Assembly: GCF_003201865.1 (NCBI RefSeq)
Contig: NZ_QJJJ01000001.1
Span: 558,001 to 622,000 of the forward strand
Length of the DNA: 64,000 nucleotides
Source: Methylobacterium sp. B4
GTDB lineage: Bacteria; Pseudomonadota; Alphaproteobacteria; Rhizobiales; Beijerinckiaceae
Direction: 5' to 3'
In this document: positions 44,901 through 53,049 of the stretch, one piece after another
How positions within the stretch are numbered: position 1 is the stretch's first letter
How the letters are laid out: each line of letters opens with the position of its first letter
Program-made: the position numbers and the translations under genes
The notes under the pieces: model-generated
Seen by the model: the letters and a program-made list of their open reading frames with translations, nothing else
Told to the model about the DNA's origin: nothing
Databases searched by the model: none

Positions 44901-46861
44901 ACGGCGGTGAGGATCGAGGGCGCGCGGGCGAGATAGCGCGCGGCTGCCTCCAACGGCGCGTGTTCCGGCGGTTCGGCACTCGGGAGAAGCTGCTGGCTCG
45001 CCAGCGCCTCAGAGAGGCGCCAGCGCTCGGCGACGCGCTCCGTGCGCTCGGCCTCGGCCCGCTCGGCGTCGTAGAGCCCGAGCGACTGGCGCGTGTCGGT
45101 GTCGACGCCCCGCCACCAGCCGACGAAGGTCGGCAGGTCGTGGGTCGTGATCGCGGTCAGCGCATCCTTCGGATAGGCCTCCGGCGCCTTGAAGGCGCCG
45201 CCCGGCTCGCGCTCGAAGGCGAGGATGCGGTAGCTCAGGATGCCCGAGGCCATCAACGCGTCGGAGAAGCCCTCCGGCGCTGTCCCGAGATCCTCGGCGA
45301 TGACGAGGCACTTGGCGCGGTGGCTCTCCAGGCGCAGCACCGCGAGCATCGGCTCGAGTGGCATTGCCACGTAGGCGCCCTCCCGGGCCGAGCGCCCGAG
45401 CGGAATCAGGAAGAGTCGCGCGAGCTGGAAGGCGTGATCGATGCGGATCGCGCCCGCGTGGCGCATGTTCGCCCTCACCAGCGCCCGGAAGGCCTTGAGG
45501 CCGTCGCGCTCCATCTCCAGCGGGTCGAAGGCGGGCAGGCCCCAATCCTGGCCCCTGGGCGCGAGCAGGTCCGGCGGCGCGCCGATCGAGACGCCGTTGG
45601 CAAAGCGCTCGGGATGCGACCAGATCTCGGAGCCGCCCCGGTCGGCGCCCACCGCGAGGTCGCGGTAGAGCCCGAGCCGCATGCCGGACTTCAGCGCGAG
45701 TTCCGACGAAGTCTTGAGCTGGCTGTCGGCGAGGTATTGCAGGAAGATGTGGTAGTCGATGCGCTCAGCATGCGCTTCGGCGAAGGCGCCCACGGCCTCG
45801 GTACCGGCCCGGCGAAGCTCCTCGGGCCAATCCCCCAGCCAGTGCGCGCCCTGCGCACGGAAATGCTCGGACAGCGCATCGAAGGTCGCGTGCGAGCGAA
45901 GGTTCTCGCCGCCCTCCTCCCGGAAGGCCTCGAAGCCGGCGTCCCTCCCGGCGCGCGCCGGCGACTCCGCCCAGAAGGCTTCGAGGATCGGGGAGAGAAC
46001 CTCCCAGACGCCGGCATGATCGACCAGCGAGGTGTCGCGCAGCGCTTCGATGCGGCTGCGGTGGCTCTCCAGCAGTTCCGCCGCACGGCTGCCGGCAAAG
46101 CCCGGGAGCGCCCCCGGCTCGATGTAGAGCGTTTCGAGGAAGAGCCGCGAGGACGGGGAATAGGGCGAGATCTTCGCCCGATCCGAAGGAAACAGGGCGT
46201 GGGCCGGGCTGAGGCCCAGGAACGACGCGCCGCGGAGCGCGGCATCGCGGGCAGCGCGGCCGGCATCGGCATAGGTGCCGATGCCGAGGTTGCTCGGCGA
46301 GCGCAGGCCGTAGAGCTGCGCGGCCAGACCCCAGTCGCGGGCGCCGTCCTCGGCATAGGCCCGCGGGCGCCAGCAGCGCTGCGGCGCGGCAACGATCCAA
46401 GCCTGGGCTTTCCGCTCGCCGACGCTCACCGTGAGCTGATGGTAACCGGGCGTCAGCGGCGGCAGGTCGAAGCCGGCGCCTTCCTCCGAGAGCGTGAGCG
46501 TCGCCCGCCCCTCGCGGGAGCGCTCGTGCTCATCGACGAGCCGCCACGCCACCGCGCCCGCCGACGCGTCCGTCCGCAGCGGCACATGCAGGCCGCGCCG
46601 CGCCTCCGCCGCGATCAGCGGCGGGATCAGGTTGCCGCGGACCGCCTCGACCGCCGCGAGGCTCCTGTCGATCGCCGCGTCGTCGCCGGCGGCGAAGCCG
46701 AGGGCTTCGAGCATCAGGCGGCGCGTTTCCAGGGGCGTGTCGACCCTCTGCCCGAAGGCGTCGGTGAAGCCGTCCGCGATGCCGACGAGATGGGCGAGAC
46801 GTTCGAGGGCAGTCACGTCGGTGGAACTCACGTCTGCGGAACTCTGGTCTGGAAAGCTCAC
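41906..46861 (-). CDS. treY: 4-alpha-glucanotransferase-maltooligosyltrehalose synthase fusion
   Basis: 1651 residues from GTG 46861, which overlaps the treZ stop as GTGA. The N-terminal about 700 residues are MalQ (GH77): HAGAIRIDHAFQLARLF (about 474), CLVIAEDLGTAPEGF (about 520), ITTHDLPTFVGWW (about 570). From about 720 TreY begins (RATYRLQFHEGFTFADAEK) with DGLRIDHIDGLADP (about 1049), YIVVEKILEPGEKL (about 1074) and TTATHDTKRGED (about 1324). MalQ would remodel maltooligosaccharides while TreY turns the reducing-end glucose into a trehalose linkage for TreZ to release. Both modules look intact and the ORF has no frame break. Confidence 0.95.
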   Translation of the reverse strand: MSFPDQSSADVSSTDVTALERLAHLVGIADGFTDAFGQRVDTPLETRRLMLEALGFAAGDDAAIDRSLAAVEAVRGNLIPPLIAAEARRGLHVPLRTDASAGAVAWRLVDEHERSREGRATLTLSEEGAGFDLPPLTPGYHQLTVSVGERKAQAWIVAAPQRCWRPRAYAEDGARDWGLAAQLYGLRSPSNLGIGTYADAGRAARDAALRGASFLGLSPAHALFPSDRAKISPYSPSSRLFLETLYIEPGALPGFAGSRAAELLESHRSRIEALRDTSLVDHAGVWEVLSPILEAFWAESPARAGRDAGFEAFREEGGENLRSHATFDALSEHFRAQGAHWLGDWPEELRRAGTEAVGAFAEAHAERIDYHIFLQYLADSQLKTSSELALKSGMRLGLYRDLAVGADRGGSEIWSHPERFANGVSIGAPPDLLAPRGQDWGLPAFDPLEMERDGLKAFRALVRANMRHAGAIRIDHAFQLARLFLIPLGRSAREGAYVAMPLEPMLAVLRLESHRAKCLVIAEDLGTAPEGFSDALMASGILSYRILAFEREPGGAFKAPEAYPKDALTAITTHDLPTFVGWWRGVDTDTRQSLGLYDAERAEAERTERVAERWRLSEALASQQLLPSAEPPEHAPLEAAARYLARAPSILTAVQYEDVVGELSQANVPGSTEGYPNWRRKLDRNLEAIAAPGGPLAKLAAALSAEERGPRSGAARLASAPPRATYRLQFHEGFTFADAEKIVPYLQKLGISHVYASPLQRARPGSTHGYDIVDHSQINPEIGGEEGFRSFTDALHTHGLKLLLDIVPNHMGVGGADNPWWLSVLEWGGLSPAANAFDIDWERLGANGKLVIPFLGERYGEALEKGTLELRFDEASGAFSVWHYEHQFPVCPLQYPTILNRALAALGEVGDDMSAEVLSITERLRMMGEETNPERRRALPEAAEALKRQLAGAVRASPQIAASIYRALHLLNGNRDYPDSFGPLHRLLEQQSYRLAHWRIASSDINYRRFFDVNSLAGLRVELSDVFTKSHDLLFRLIGEGRIDGLRIDHIDGLADPLNYARALQAAVGPGFYIVVEKILEPGEKLRDWPVAGTTGYDVLNQLDGILVDRALRPRIEKFYRWATDADENYGFQFRAAKAEILEISFASELEVMTGDLKQIADSDRRTRDFSTNAIRRALIEIVARFPVYRSYLPGDLDETEIELEDVRLIEGAVRKAKRWSALPDRSVHDFAADALLGRIDVGGAGQPDPQVVLRYRRRFQQLTGPVMAKSLEDTLFYRFVELLALNEVGGDPGEYGIDLEHFHALQAARARDWPNAMITTATHDTKRGEDARSRQLALSELPEEWARAWDTWRRASEPYLGKVEGEAAPDPNDQWMFLQAILGAWPLELLDSDDPEAVEDFRKRLDAYSEKALREGKRRSSWVNVDEAYEGAVHALFAELVAPGSDCLARLRPLVRRLAYLGMIAGLGRTVLKCTLPGIPDTYQGTEFWDFSFVDPDNRRPVDYEERSRALEAGEAPAGLMGAWRDGRVKQATLVRLLADRAARPAFYADADYRPLAAEGERAAHVVAFTRSAATSGEGDLLVAVPRLVARLTPESGWTGEAFAGTVLSVPAGSHWEDVIGGGAVDAADDRLDLGRLFAELPYLVLRRTA

Positions 46862-48663
46862 GTGCCGCCCCCGATCAGGAAGACACCGGTCCAGGTGGGA
46901 AGATGCATGGCCTGTCGCGAGGCGCCGTTCGACCAGATCACCTGGCCCTCCGCGGCGCTCGCCTCGAAGTCCTCGTTGCCGACATTGGCGACGAAGCGGA
47001 GCCAGCCGCCCTCGTAGCGCCAAGTGCAGTCCACGACGCCGGGCGCGGGGATCTCGGCCTTCGCGCCGAGGTAGCGGGTCTTGGTCAGCGGCACCACGCT
47101 CTGCCGGCGGATCTGCAGCAGGTTGCGGGTGTCGGCCCAAACGGCGCGGTGCGGCTCGGTCTCGGCCTCGTCCCAGTCGATCTTCGAATCCTCGAAGGTC
47201 TTGGCCTCGGTGGGATCGGGGATCACCGAGGTGTCATCCGCGAAGGCGGCGAAGCTCTTGAACTCGCGGCGGCGTCCCTCGCGCACGGCCTTGTTCAGCT
47301 CCTCGTCCGGCGCAAAATCGACGAAGAACAGGAACGGCGCCGAGGCCGACCATTCCTCACCCATCCACAGCATCGGAATCTGCGGCGCCAGCAGCAGCCC
47401 GGCGCGGGCGAGGGCCAGTTTTTTAGGGTCGGCGAGATGGCTCAGGCGCTCGCCGAGGGCGCGATTGCCGACCTGATCGTGGTTCTGCAGGAAGGTGACG
47501 AAGGCCGAGGGCGGGAGGTGTGCCGAGGGCTCGCCGCGGGGATGATTGTCGAGAGTCGGAAAAGGCTCGCCCTGATAGGCGAAGCCCTCGGCGAGGCAGC
47601 GGGCCAGATGCTCGACCGGCTTGTCGGCGAAGCTCTCGTAGTAGCCGGCATCCTCGCCCGTCAGCAGCACGTGCCAGCAATGGTGCAGGTCGTCGGCCCA
47701 TTGCGCGCTGTGCAGGATCGGCTGCCCCTTGTCGTCCCGCTCCAGCCAGCGGGCTTGGTTCGCCTCGTTCTCGAGGATCAGGTGGACGTGCCGGTCCGGG
47801 AAGGTCGTGCGGATCGTCTCTCCGAGTTCGGCCAGGAAGTGCTTCTCGGAATCATCGAGGATGGCGTGCACCGCGTCGAAGCGGATGCCGTCGAAATGAT
47901 ATTCCTTCAGCCAATAGAGCGCGTTCTCGATGAAGTAGTCGCGCACGACCGGGCCGGATTCACGCCCATCGAAGTTGATCCCCGCGCCCCAGGGCGTCTG
48001 ATGGCGCTCGGTGAAGAAGGTCTTGGCGTAGGCGTGGAGGTAATTCCCGGCCGGGCCGAAGTGATTGTAGACGCAATCGATCAGTACCATCAGGCCCTTG
48101 GCGTGGGCGCTGTCGATCAGGCGCTTGAGATCGTCGGGTCGGCCATAGGCTGCGTCGGGTGCGTAGGGCAGCACGCCGTCGTAGCCCCAGTTGCGCGTGC
48201 CCTTGAAGTCGGCCAGCGGCAGCAGCTCGATGGCCGTGACGCCCAGGTCGACCAGATCGTCGAGACGCTTCTCTAGAGCCGCGTAGGTCCCCTCCGGCGT
48301 CGCCGTGCCGACATGCAGCTCGTAGACGATGGCCTCCTGCCAGGGCCGGCCGGTCCAGGCGCCGTCCGACCACGCGTAGGCGTTGGGATCGATCACCTCG
48401 GAGGGCTCGGACACGTCGTCCGGCTGGAAGCGGGAGGCGGGGTCCGGAACCACCAGACCGCCATCGATACGGAAGCCGTAGCGCGCGCCGGCCCGCACGC
48501 CCGGCAGCGTCGTGCGGCGCCAGCCCTCGCCGACATCGGGGATCGGGTGGTCGGTCCCGTCCACGACGAGGGAAACGTCCTTGGCGGTGGGTGCCCAGAG
48601 GGCAAACCGCACACCGTCCTCGGCAAACTCGCTGCCGAACCGCATCGCATGGGCGCGCCGCAT
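46858..48663 (-). CDS. treZ: Maltooligosyltrehalose trehalohydrolase
   Basis: Releases trehalose from the maltooligosyltrehalose made by TreY. 601 residues from ATG 48663 (MRRAHAMRFGSEF). N-terminal beta domain (VRFALWAPTAKDVSLVVDG), then GH13 core with WGYDGVLPYAPDAAYG, DGIRFDAVHAILDDS (about 259), LILENEANQARWL (about 296) and FLQNHDQVGNRALG (about 394). It is the first gene of the leftward cluster and is coupled to malQ-treY. Confidence 0.95.
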   Translation of the reverse strand: MRRAHAMRFGSEFAEDGVRFALWAPTAKDVSLVVDGTDHPIPDVGEGWRRTTLPGVRAGARYGFRIDGGLVVPDPASRFQPDDVSEPSEVIDPNAYAWSDGAWTGRPWQEAIVYELHVGTATPEGTYAALEKRLDDLVDLGVTAIELLPLADFKGTRNWGYDGVLPYAPDAAYGRPDDLKRLIDSAHAKGLMVLIDCVYNHFGPAGNYLHAYAKTFFTERHQTPWGAGINFDGRESGPVVRDYFIENALYWLKEYHFDGIRFDAVHAILDDSEKHFLAELGETIRTTFPDRHVHLILENEANQARWLERDDKGQPILHSAQWADDLHHCWHVLLTGEDAGYYESFADKPVEHLARCLAEGFAYQGEPFPTLDNHPRGEPSAHLPPSAFVTFLQNHDQVGNRALGERLSHLADPKKLALARAGLLLAPQIPMLWMGEEWSASAPFLFFVDFAPDEELNKAVREGRRREFKSFAAFADDTSVIPDPTEAKTFEDSKIDWDEAETEPHRAVWADTRNLLQIRRQSVVPLTKTRYLGAKAEIPAPGVVDCTWRYEGGWLRFVANVGNEDFEASAAEGQVIWSNGASRQAMHLPTWTGVFLIGGGT

Positions 48664-48843
48664 CAGGCCACCGATCTCCACTGGAAAACGAACGTCGTTC
48701 GGGCTGGCGGGCGTCTCTCGTGTCTCACAAGGCGCCCGTGCGCCCGCTTGTTCCCGGAGGCGGCAGTTATGGCGTCGCCGGCCCGCGGCAACCGCCCGAC
48801 GCGACGGAATCGCTGCACTGCAATCAAATTGGCCCGAACGGAC

Positions 48844-48876
48844 GAAGGGCCCCCTGCCGGCTGGCAGGAGGCCCTT
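48844..48876 (-). terminator. Hairpin downstream of the DUF2852 gene
   Basis: AAGGGCC-CCTGCC pairs with GGCAGG-GGCCCTT around a 4-base loop with one bulge. It lies 38 bases past the DUF2852 stop on the minus strand; the following T content is modest. The rest of 48664-48914 is the treZ upstream region, in which no promoter was recognised. Confidence 0.5.
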
Positions 48877-48913
48877 CCTTGATCGTGCTGCTGGTTCGGT
48901 CTGTGCCGAGGGG

Positions 48914-49417
48914 TCAGGCCTCGATGGTCGGCCCACCGCCCTCGGAACGGCGCTTGGCCATGAAGGCGTCGAACTGCTCGCGGTCCTTGGCCCGCTTCAG
49001 CTCCTCGACGAAGTCGGCAAATGCCCGGCTTTCCTCCTGCAGGGCACGGCGGCGTGCCTCCAGGCGCTCAAGCTCGGCACGGCGATACTCTTCGAATGCC
49101 CAGTTGCCGCTGGTCGCACCCGTGCCGGTCCGGGCCGTGGCGGCCTCGAAGGCGCGGGCGAAGCGGGACGAACCGTTGCCGCCCGCGAAGCTGAAGCTGC
49201 CGCTCTTGGCGAACTCCTTCATCTGGCCGAGCGCGGGGTAGCCCGCGATCTTCCAGGCGACATAGGCGACGGCGATCGGCCACCAGTAGACGAAACCGAC
49301 GACGATCGCTCCGATTTCGAGCGAGCGCTTGGGAAAAGGACCGCTGCGGTGGGACGCGCCGCAGGACCAGGGAGAGGTAGAGGACGTGTTCACGGCTTGG
49401 GGCTCCGGGGTGTGCAT
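48914..49417 (-). CDS. DUF2852 family membrane protein
   Basis: 167 residues from ATG 49417 (GTG 49432 is in frame). One hydrophobic segment, LEIGAIVVGFVYWWPIAVAYVAW, is followed by a Ser/Gly-rich patch and a charged C-terminal helix (EEYRRAELERLEARRRALQE, then AFADFVEELKRAKDREQFDAFM) typical of alphaproteobacterial DUF2852 proteins. Function unknown. Its start codon lies inside an inverted repeat (49415-49435), and tetR ends 45 bases upstream. Confidence 0.82.
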   Translation of the reverse strand: MHTPEPQAVNTSSTSPWSCGASHRSGPFPKRSLEIGAIVVGFVYWWPIAVAYVAWKIAGYPALGQMKEFAKSGSFSFAGGNGSSRFARAFEAATARTGTGATSGNWAFEEYRRAELERLEARRRALQEESRAFADFVEELKRAKDREQFDAFMAKRRSEGGGPTIEA

Positions 49418-49435
49418 GTGAACAACATTCACATG
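49415..49435. promoter_or_regulatory. Inverted repeat at the DUF2852 start (possible operator)
   Basis: Perfect 8-bp arms CATGTGAA and TTCACATG around 5 bases. Size and symmetry fit a dimeric repressor site such as that of the neighbouring TetR protein, but it overlaps the start codon, so an RNA hairpin masking initiation is also possible. Confidence 0.4.
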
Positions 49436-49462
49436 CGGACCCGCCTTGACGGTTTCAAGGGC

Positions 49463-50110
49463 TCAAGTCTCGCCCTTCGCGCGAATTCCGGCGCCGTGGA
49501 CGAGGGCGAGCACGCCCGCGCGCAGAAGCTCGTACTTGTCGGGCCCCGATTTGGGCAGTTGGCCAGCCGCCGCCAGCGTCGCGATGCCGTGCGAGAGTGC
49601 CCAGACCTCCAGCGCCAGGAAGCGTGGGTCGACGCCGTCGAAACCATCGGGGAAGGTCGCGCGCAGGGCCTCGACCAGAAGGTCGAAGGGGTTTGGCCGG
49701 TCCGGCACGGGGCCGGCGGAGAGCCCGCGCACCTCGAAGATCGCCGCGTAGTAGCCCGGTTCCTCTTCGGCGAAGGCGAGATAGGCTTCACCCATGCGGG
49801 TGAACCGTTCCAAGGGTGTGCCGCGCCCGGTCAGCGCCCGGGCCAGCCGGTCGGCGAGATCGGCAAAGCCGCGGCCGGCCACCTCTTCCAGCAAGGCCTC
49901 GCGGCCACGGAAGTGGCGGTAGAGAGCAGCGGGAGTCACGCCGACGAGGCGGGCCGCATCGACCAGAGTGAAGCCGCCGATGCCCCGCTCGGCGATGAAG
50001 CGGCGCGCGGCCTCGATCAGCGCTTCCTTCAGGTTGCCGTGGTGGTAGCCACGCCGGTCGCCCGGTCCCTCGCGCCAGGGTCGCACCCGAAACTCCTCAG
50101 ACGTTTCCAT
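49463..50110 (-). CDS. TetR-family transcriptional regulator
   Basis: 215 residues. The N-terminal helix-turn-helix domain spans about 24-70 (GNLKEALIEAARRFIAERG, FTLVDAARLVGVTPAALYRHF); the C-terminal ligand domain resembles the WHG/TetR_C_33 type (RMGEAYLAFAEEEPGYYAAIFE). Target and ligand are unknown. It is divergent from the CobW-family gene and co-directional with the DUF2852 gene; inverted repeats in both adjacent gaps are candidate operators. Confidence 0.88.
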   Translation of the reverse strand: METSEEFRVRPWREGPGDRRGYHHGNLKEALIEAARRFIAERGIGGFTLVDAARLVGVTPAALYRHFRGREALLEEVAGRGFADLADRLARALTGRGTPLERFTRMGEAYLAFAEEEPGYYAAIFEVRGLSAGPVPDRPNPFDLLVEALRATFPDGFDGVDPRFLALEVWALSHGIATLAAAGQLPKSGPDKYELLRAGVLALVHGAGIRAKGET

Positions 50111-50250
50111 GCCGCAAGGCCGCTGCCCTGTCGTTCAGGGCAACGCACGGCACCGGAGGCACGCTTCGTCGCGGCGCCCCATCACGGCCTTTTCCCGCAG
50201 CTAGGTCTACGAGTCGACCATCAATTCGAGATTCTTTCGCTTGACGGGGC

Positions 50251-50287
50251 CCTACGATTTGAATGTTATAATGTTACAAATCGTAGG
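50251..50287. promoter_or_regulatory. 37-bp palindrome with Zur-like core over the cobW-family promoter
   Basis: Perfect 11-bp arms CCTACGATTTG (50251-50261) and CAAATCGTAGG (50277-50287) flank 15 bases, AATGTTATAATGTTA. The spacer contains a perfect -10 TATAAT (50267-50272) and begins with AATGTTATAAT, the left half of known Zur boxes. TTGACG at 50241-50246 is a possible but distant (20-base) -35. The gene starts 8 bases after the palindrome. Confidence 0.65.
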
Positions 50288-50294
50288 ATTCTCG

Positions 50295-51515
50295 ATGCCG
50301 CAATCCGATCTCCGCCTTTCCGTCACCGTGCTGTCCGGCTTCCTCGGAGCGGGCAAGACGACCCTGCTCAACCATGTCCTGAACAATCGCGAGGGTCGGC
50401 GCGTCGCGGTGATCGTCAACGACATGAGCGAGGTGAACATCGACGCCGACCTCGTCCGGGACGGCGGCGCGAACCTCTCGCGCACCGACGAGCGGCTCGT
50501 GGAGATGACGAACGGCTGCATCTGCTGCACCCTGCGCGACGATCTTCTCGCCGAGGTGCGCCGCCTCGCCGCCGAGGGCCGCTTCGACTACCTGCTGATC
50601 GAGGGTACCGGGATCGCCGAGCCGTTGCCGGTGGCGAGCACCTTCTCCTTCCGCGACGAGGCCGGCCACGCGCTCTGCGATGTGGCGCGGCTCGACACTA
50701 TGGTGACCGTGGTCGATGCGGTGAACCTGCTGAGGGATTACGGCTCGAACGACTTCCTGCGCCAGCGCGGCGAGACCGCCGGAGCGGACGACAGCCGCAC
50801 GCTCGTGGATCTCCTCGTGGAGCAGATCGAGTTCGCCGATGTGGTGGTGATCAACAAGGCGGGCGATGTCACGGCGGATCGGCTCGATCTCGTGCGCGCC
50901 GTGGTGCGCGGGCTCAACGCGGATGCGCGTATCATCGAGGCCGTCCGCGGACGGGTGCCGCCGGACGCGATCCTCGATACCGGCCTGTTCGACGAGGAGA
51001 AGGCGCAGGAGCACCCGCTCTGGTTCAAGGAACTCTACGGCGCACACGCCCACGTCCCCGAAACGGAGGAGTACGGAATCGGCTCCTTCGTTTACCGGGC
51101 GCGGCGCCCCTTCGACCCCGCCCGCTTTCAGGCCTTCGCGAACACGACCTGGCCGGGGCTGATCCGGGCCAAGGGCCATTTCTGGCTCGCGACCCGGCCC
51201 GAATGGGTCGGCGCCTTCTCGCTCGCCGGCGCGGTGGCGCATATCGGCGCGATGGGCTTCTGGTGGGCGGCCGTGCCGCGCAAGCGCTGGCCGGAGGAGG
51301 CAGTCTTCCGCGAGCGCCTCGACACGGTCTGGAGCGAGGTCTGGGGCGACCGGCGTCAAGAGCTCGTCTTCATCGGCCGGGGCATGGACCGGGAGGCGAT
51401 CACCGCCGGACTCGATGCCTGCCTCGTCGGGTCGGCCGATGCGAGGCGCTTCGACCCGGAAGCCTATCGCCACCTGCCCGACCCCTTCCCGGCCTGGCGC
51501 CGGGCGGCGGCCTGA
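50295..51515 (+). CDS. CobW/COG0523-family metal-chaperone GTPase (ZigA/ZagA-like)
   Basis: G3E GTPase that probably delivers zinc to client proteins under zinc shortage. 406 residues from ATG 50295. Walker [10 protein letters not shown] (15-23), the metal-binding CxCC in [12 protein letters not shown] (Cys75, 77, 78), [14 protein letters not shown] and VVINKAGDV are visible; the CobW C-terminal domain is present ([14 protein letters not shown]). The Zur-like palindrome directly upstream supports a zinc-responsive rather than cobalamin role (inference). The frame is open to 50241, but the upstream portion lies in the operator. Confidence 0.9.
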   Translation: MPQSDLRLSVTVLSGFLGAGKTTLLNHVLNNREGRRVAVIVNDMSEVNIDADLVRDGGANLSRTDERLVEMTNGCICCTLRDDLLAEVRRLAAEGRFDYLLIEGTGIAEPLPVASTFSFRDEAGHALCDVARLDTMVTVVDAVNLLRDYGSNDFLRQRGETAGADDSRTLVDLLVEQIEFADVVVINKAGDVTADRLDLVRAVVRGLNADARIIEAVRGRVPPDAILDTGLFDEEKAQEHPLWFKELYGAHAHVPETEEYGIGSFVYRARRPFDPARFQAFANTTWPGLIRAKGHFWLATRPEWVGAFSLAGAVAHIGAMGFWWAAVPRKRWPEEAVFRERLDTVWSEVWGDRRQELVFIGRGMDREAITAGLDACLVGSADARRFDPEAYRHLPDPFPAWRRAAA

Positions 51516-51532
51516 CCGGCACCGATCCCCCG

Positions 51533-51853
51533 ATGGGATTCGTCAGCCTCAAGGATTGGCGGGCCCGCTCCGCCGGACTCGCCCGTGCGGCGGCGCGGGC
51601 GAAGGCCTTGATCGGCCCGGCCCTCGGGCTCACCGAGGCGGACGCGCTGTCGGTCAACGAGATCGCCTGCTCCGATCCCGGTTGCCCGGATGTGGAGACG
51701 ATCGTGCTGGTGATGCGGGCGGGGGAGCCGACGCGGGCTTTGCGCCTAGCCCGCCCGCTCGATGCCGTGGACGCGGCCGCCGCCCGCGTCCTGGCCGTGG
51801 AGGAGGCGCGGCTCCGCGGCGTTCCGGAGCCGGCTTTCATCATTTCGTCTTGA
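51533..51853 (+). CDS. Small conserved protein of metal-chaperone operons
   Basis: 106 residues, 17 bases after the CobW-family gene. It contains [21 protein letters not shown], a pattern (ACxxPGCPxxET) that I associate with small proteins beside COG0523 GTPases in alphaproteobacteria. The two cysteines separated by four residues might bind a metal. No membrane segment or signal peptide. Co-transcription with the GTPase is likely; function unknown. Confidence 0.65.
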   Translation: MGFVSLKDWRARSAGLARAAARAKALIGPALGLTEADALSVNEIACSDPGCPDVETIVLVMRAGEPTRALRLARPLDAVDAAAARVLAVEEARLRGVPEPAFIISS

Positions 51854-51909
51854 ACGGCGTGGGAGTAGGCCAGACCTTCATCGCGTTCACGCCCCGGCCG
51901 AGCACGGAC

Positions 51910-52458
51910 ATGAGTATCAAGCTGAGACCGCTGGAGCGCGAGGATCTCCTCTTCGTGCACCAGCTCAACAACAATGACAGCATCATGCGCTACTGGTTCG
52001 AGGAGGCCTACGAGTCCTTCGCCGAACTGGCGCAGCTCTACGAGCGCAACATCCACAACCAGACCGAGCGGCGTTTCATCATCGCCAACGAACGCGGCGA
52101 GCCCGCCGGCATGGTCGAGTTGGTGGAGATCAACCATCTCCACCGCCGCTGCGAGTTCCAGATCGCGATCCACCCCGACTGCCAGGGAAAGGGCTACGCC
52201 AAGCGTGCGACCCGCATCGCCATCGACTACGCTTTCAAGGTGCTCAACATCCACAAGCTCTATCTGCACGTGGACAAGGATAACAAGCGCGCCGCCGGCA
52301 TCTACGAGAGCTGCGGCTTCCGGCCTGAGGGTATCCTGAAGGACGAGTTCTTCGTGAACGGGCGCTACCGGGATGCGGTGCGCATGTGCCTATTCCAGCC
52401 CCACTACCTCGCCGAGCGCGGCGCGGGCGACGTCGCCGAGCCGGTGCTCAAGACCTGA
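51910..52458 (+). CDS. speG: Spermidine N1-acetyltransferase
   Basis: GNAT-family enzyme that acetylates spermidine/spermine. 182 residues from ATG 51910. [70 protein letters not shown] and [17 protein letters not shown] follow E. coli SpeG closely along the whole length. It may be read from the upstream metal-chaperone transcript (56 bases gap) or its own promoter. Confidence 0.93.
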   Translation: MSIKLRPLEREDLLFVHQLNNNDSIMRYWFEEAYESFAELAQLYERNIHNQTERRFIIANERGEPAGMVELVEINHLHRRCEFQIAIHPDCQGKGYAKRATRIAIDYAFKVLNIHKLYLHVDKDNKRAAGIYESCGFRPEGILKDEFFVNGRYRDAVRMCLFQPHYLAERGAGDVAEPVLKT

Positions 52459-52479
52459 TCGAAGGTCCGGACATGAAAA

Positions 52480-52497
52480 CGGGCCCCGAAGGGCCCG
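52480..52497 (-). terminator. Intrinsic terminator for the secreted protein gene at 52523
   Basis: Perfect 7-bp stem CGGGCCC / GGGCCCG with a CGAA loop; on the minus strand it is followed by TTTT. It lies 26 bases beyond the minus-strand stop and between convergent genes. Confidence 0.7.
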
Positions 52498-52522
52498 CGA
52501 TCATGCCGAGACACGGACGATC

Positions 52523-52936
52523 CTAGCGGTAAGGGTTGCCGTAGCGTGCCACGTAGGAGGTCGGGTCGATCGCATCGAAGGCCGAGAGGTCGACGTTGCG
52601 GATCGCCGAGGAACGGGCGCCGATGAACGGGCCGTTGGTGATCGGATCGGGCAGGACGCCGGTGCCGTAGCGGTCGTTGCGGCCGTAAGGCGGGTTGAGC
52701 TGTGTCGACGCGGCGATGAAGGCCGGGTTGGTCGCCGGGTTCGAGACCGATCCGTTGCCCGGCTCGACCACGTTGCCGGCATCGAGCCAGGAGCGCGGGC
52801 GAATGCGGATCGGCAGCGGCTGGCTCACGCGCACGTAGCCGGGGTTGCCGTAGGGGCCCTGCGCCTCCGCACTGGTGCCAAAGCCGATCGCGGTGAGGGT
52901 CATGGCGCCCAGAAGGGCAAGCTTGGTCGAGCGCAT
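52523..52936 (-). CDS. Small secreted protein of unknown function
   Basis: 137 residues with a clear signal peptide (KLALLGAMTLTAIGFGTSAEA, cleavage before QGPYG). The mature protein is rich in Pro, Asn, Gly and Arg (RIRPRSWLDAGNVVEPG, NGSVSNPATNPAF), without cysteine or a recognised domain. Probably periplasmic or extracellular. A terminator follows it. Confidence 0.7.
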   Translation of the reverse strand: MRSTKLALLGAMTLTAIGFGTSAEAQGPYGNPGYVRVSQPLPIRIRPRSWLDAGNVVEPGNGSVSNPATNPAFIAASTQLNPPYGRNDRYGTGVLPDPITNGPFIGARSSAIRNVDLSAFDAIDPTSYVARYGNPYR

Positions 52937-53049
52937 GGCGTACCTTGTCGAGTGAGAGGCGACTGTACGGGCCGTTCGTTAAGAATCCCGCTTGTTGCAG
53001 AGTAGACGTTCTGGCGTGGCTGTTGTTCCCGCAATATGGCAGCGCTTGG

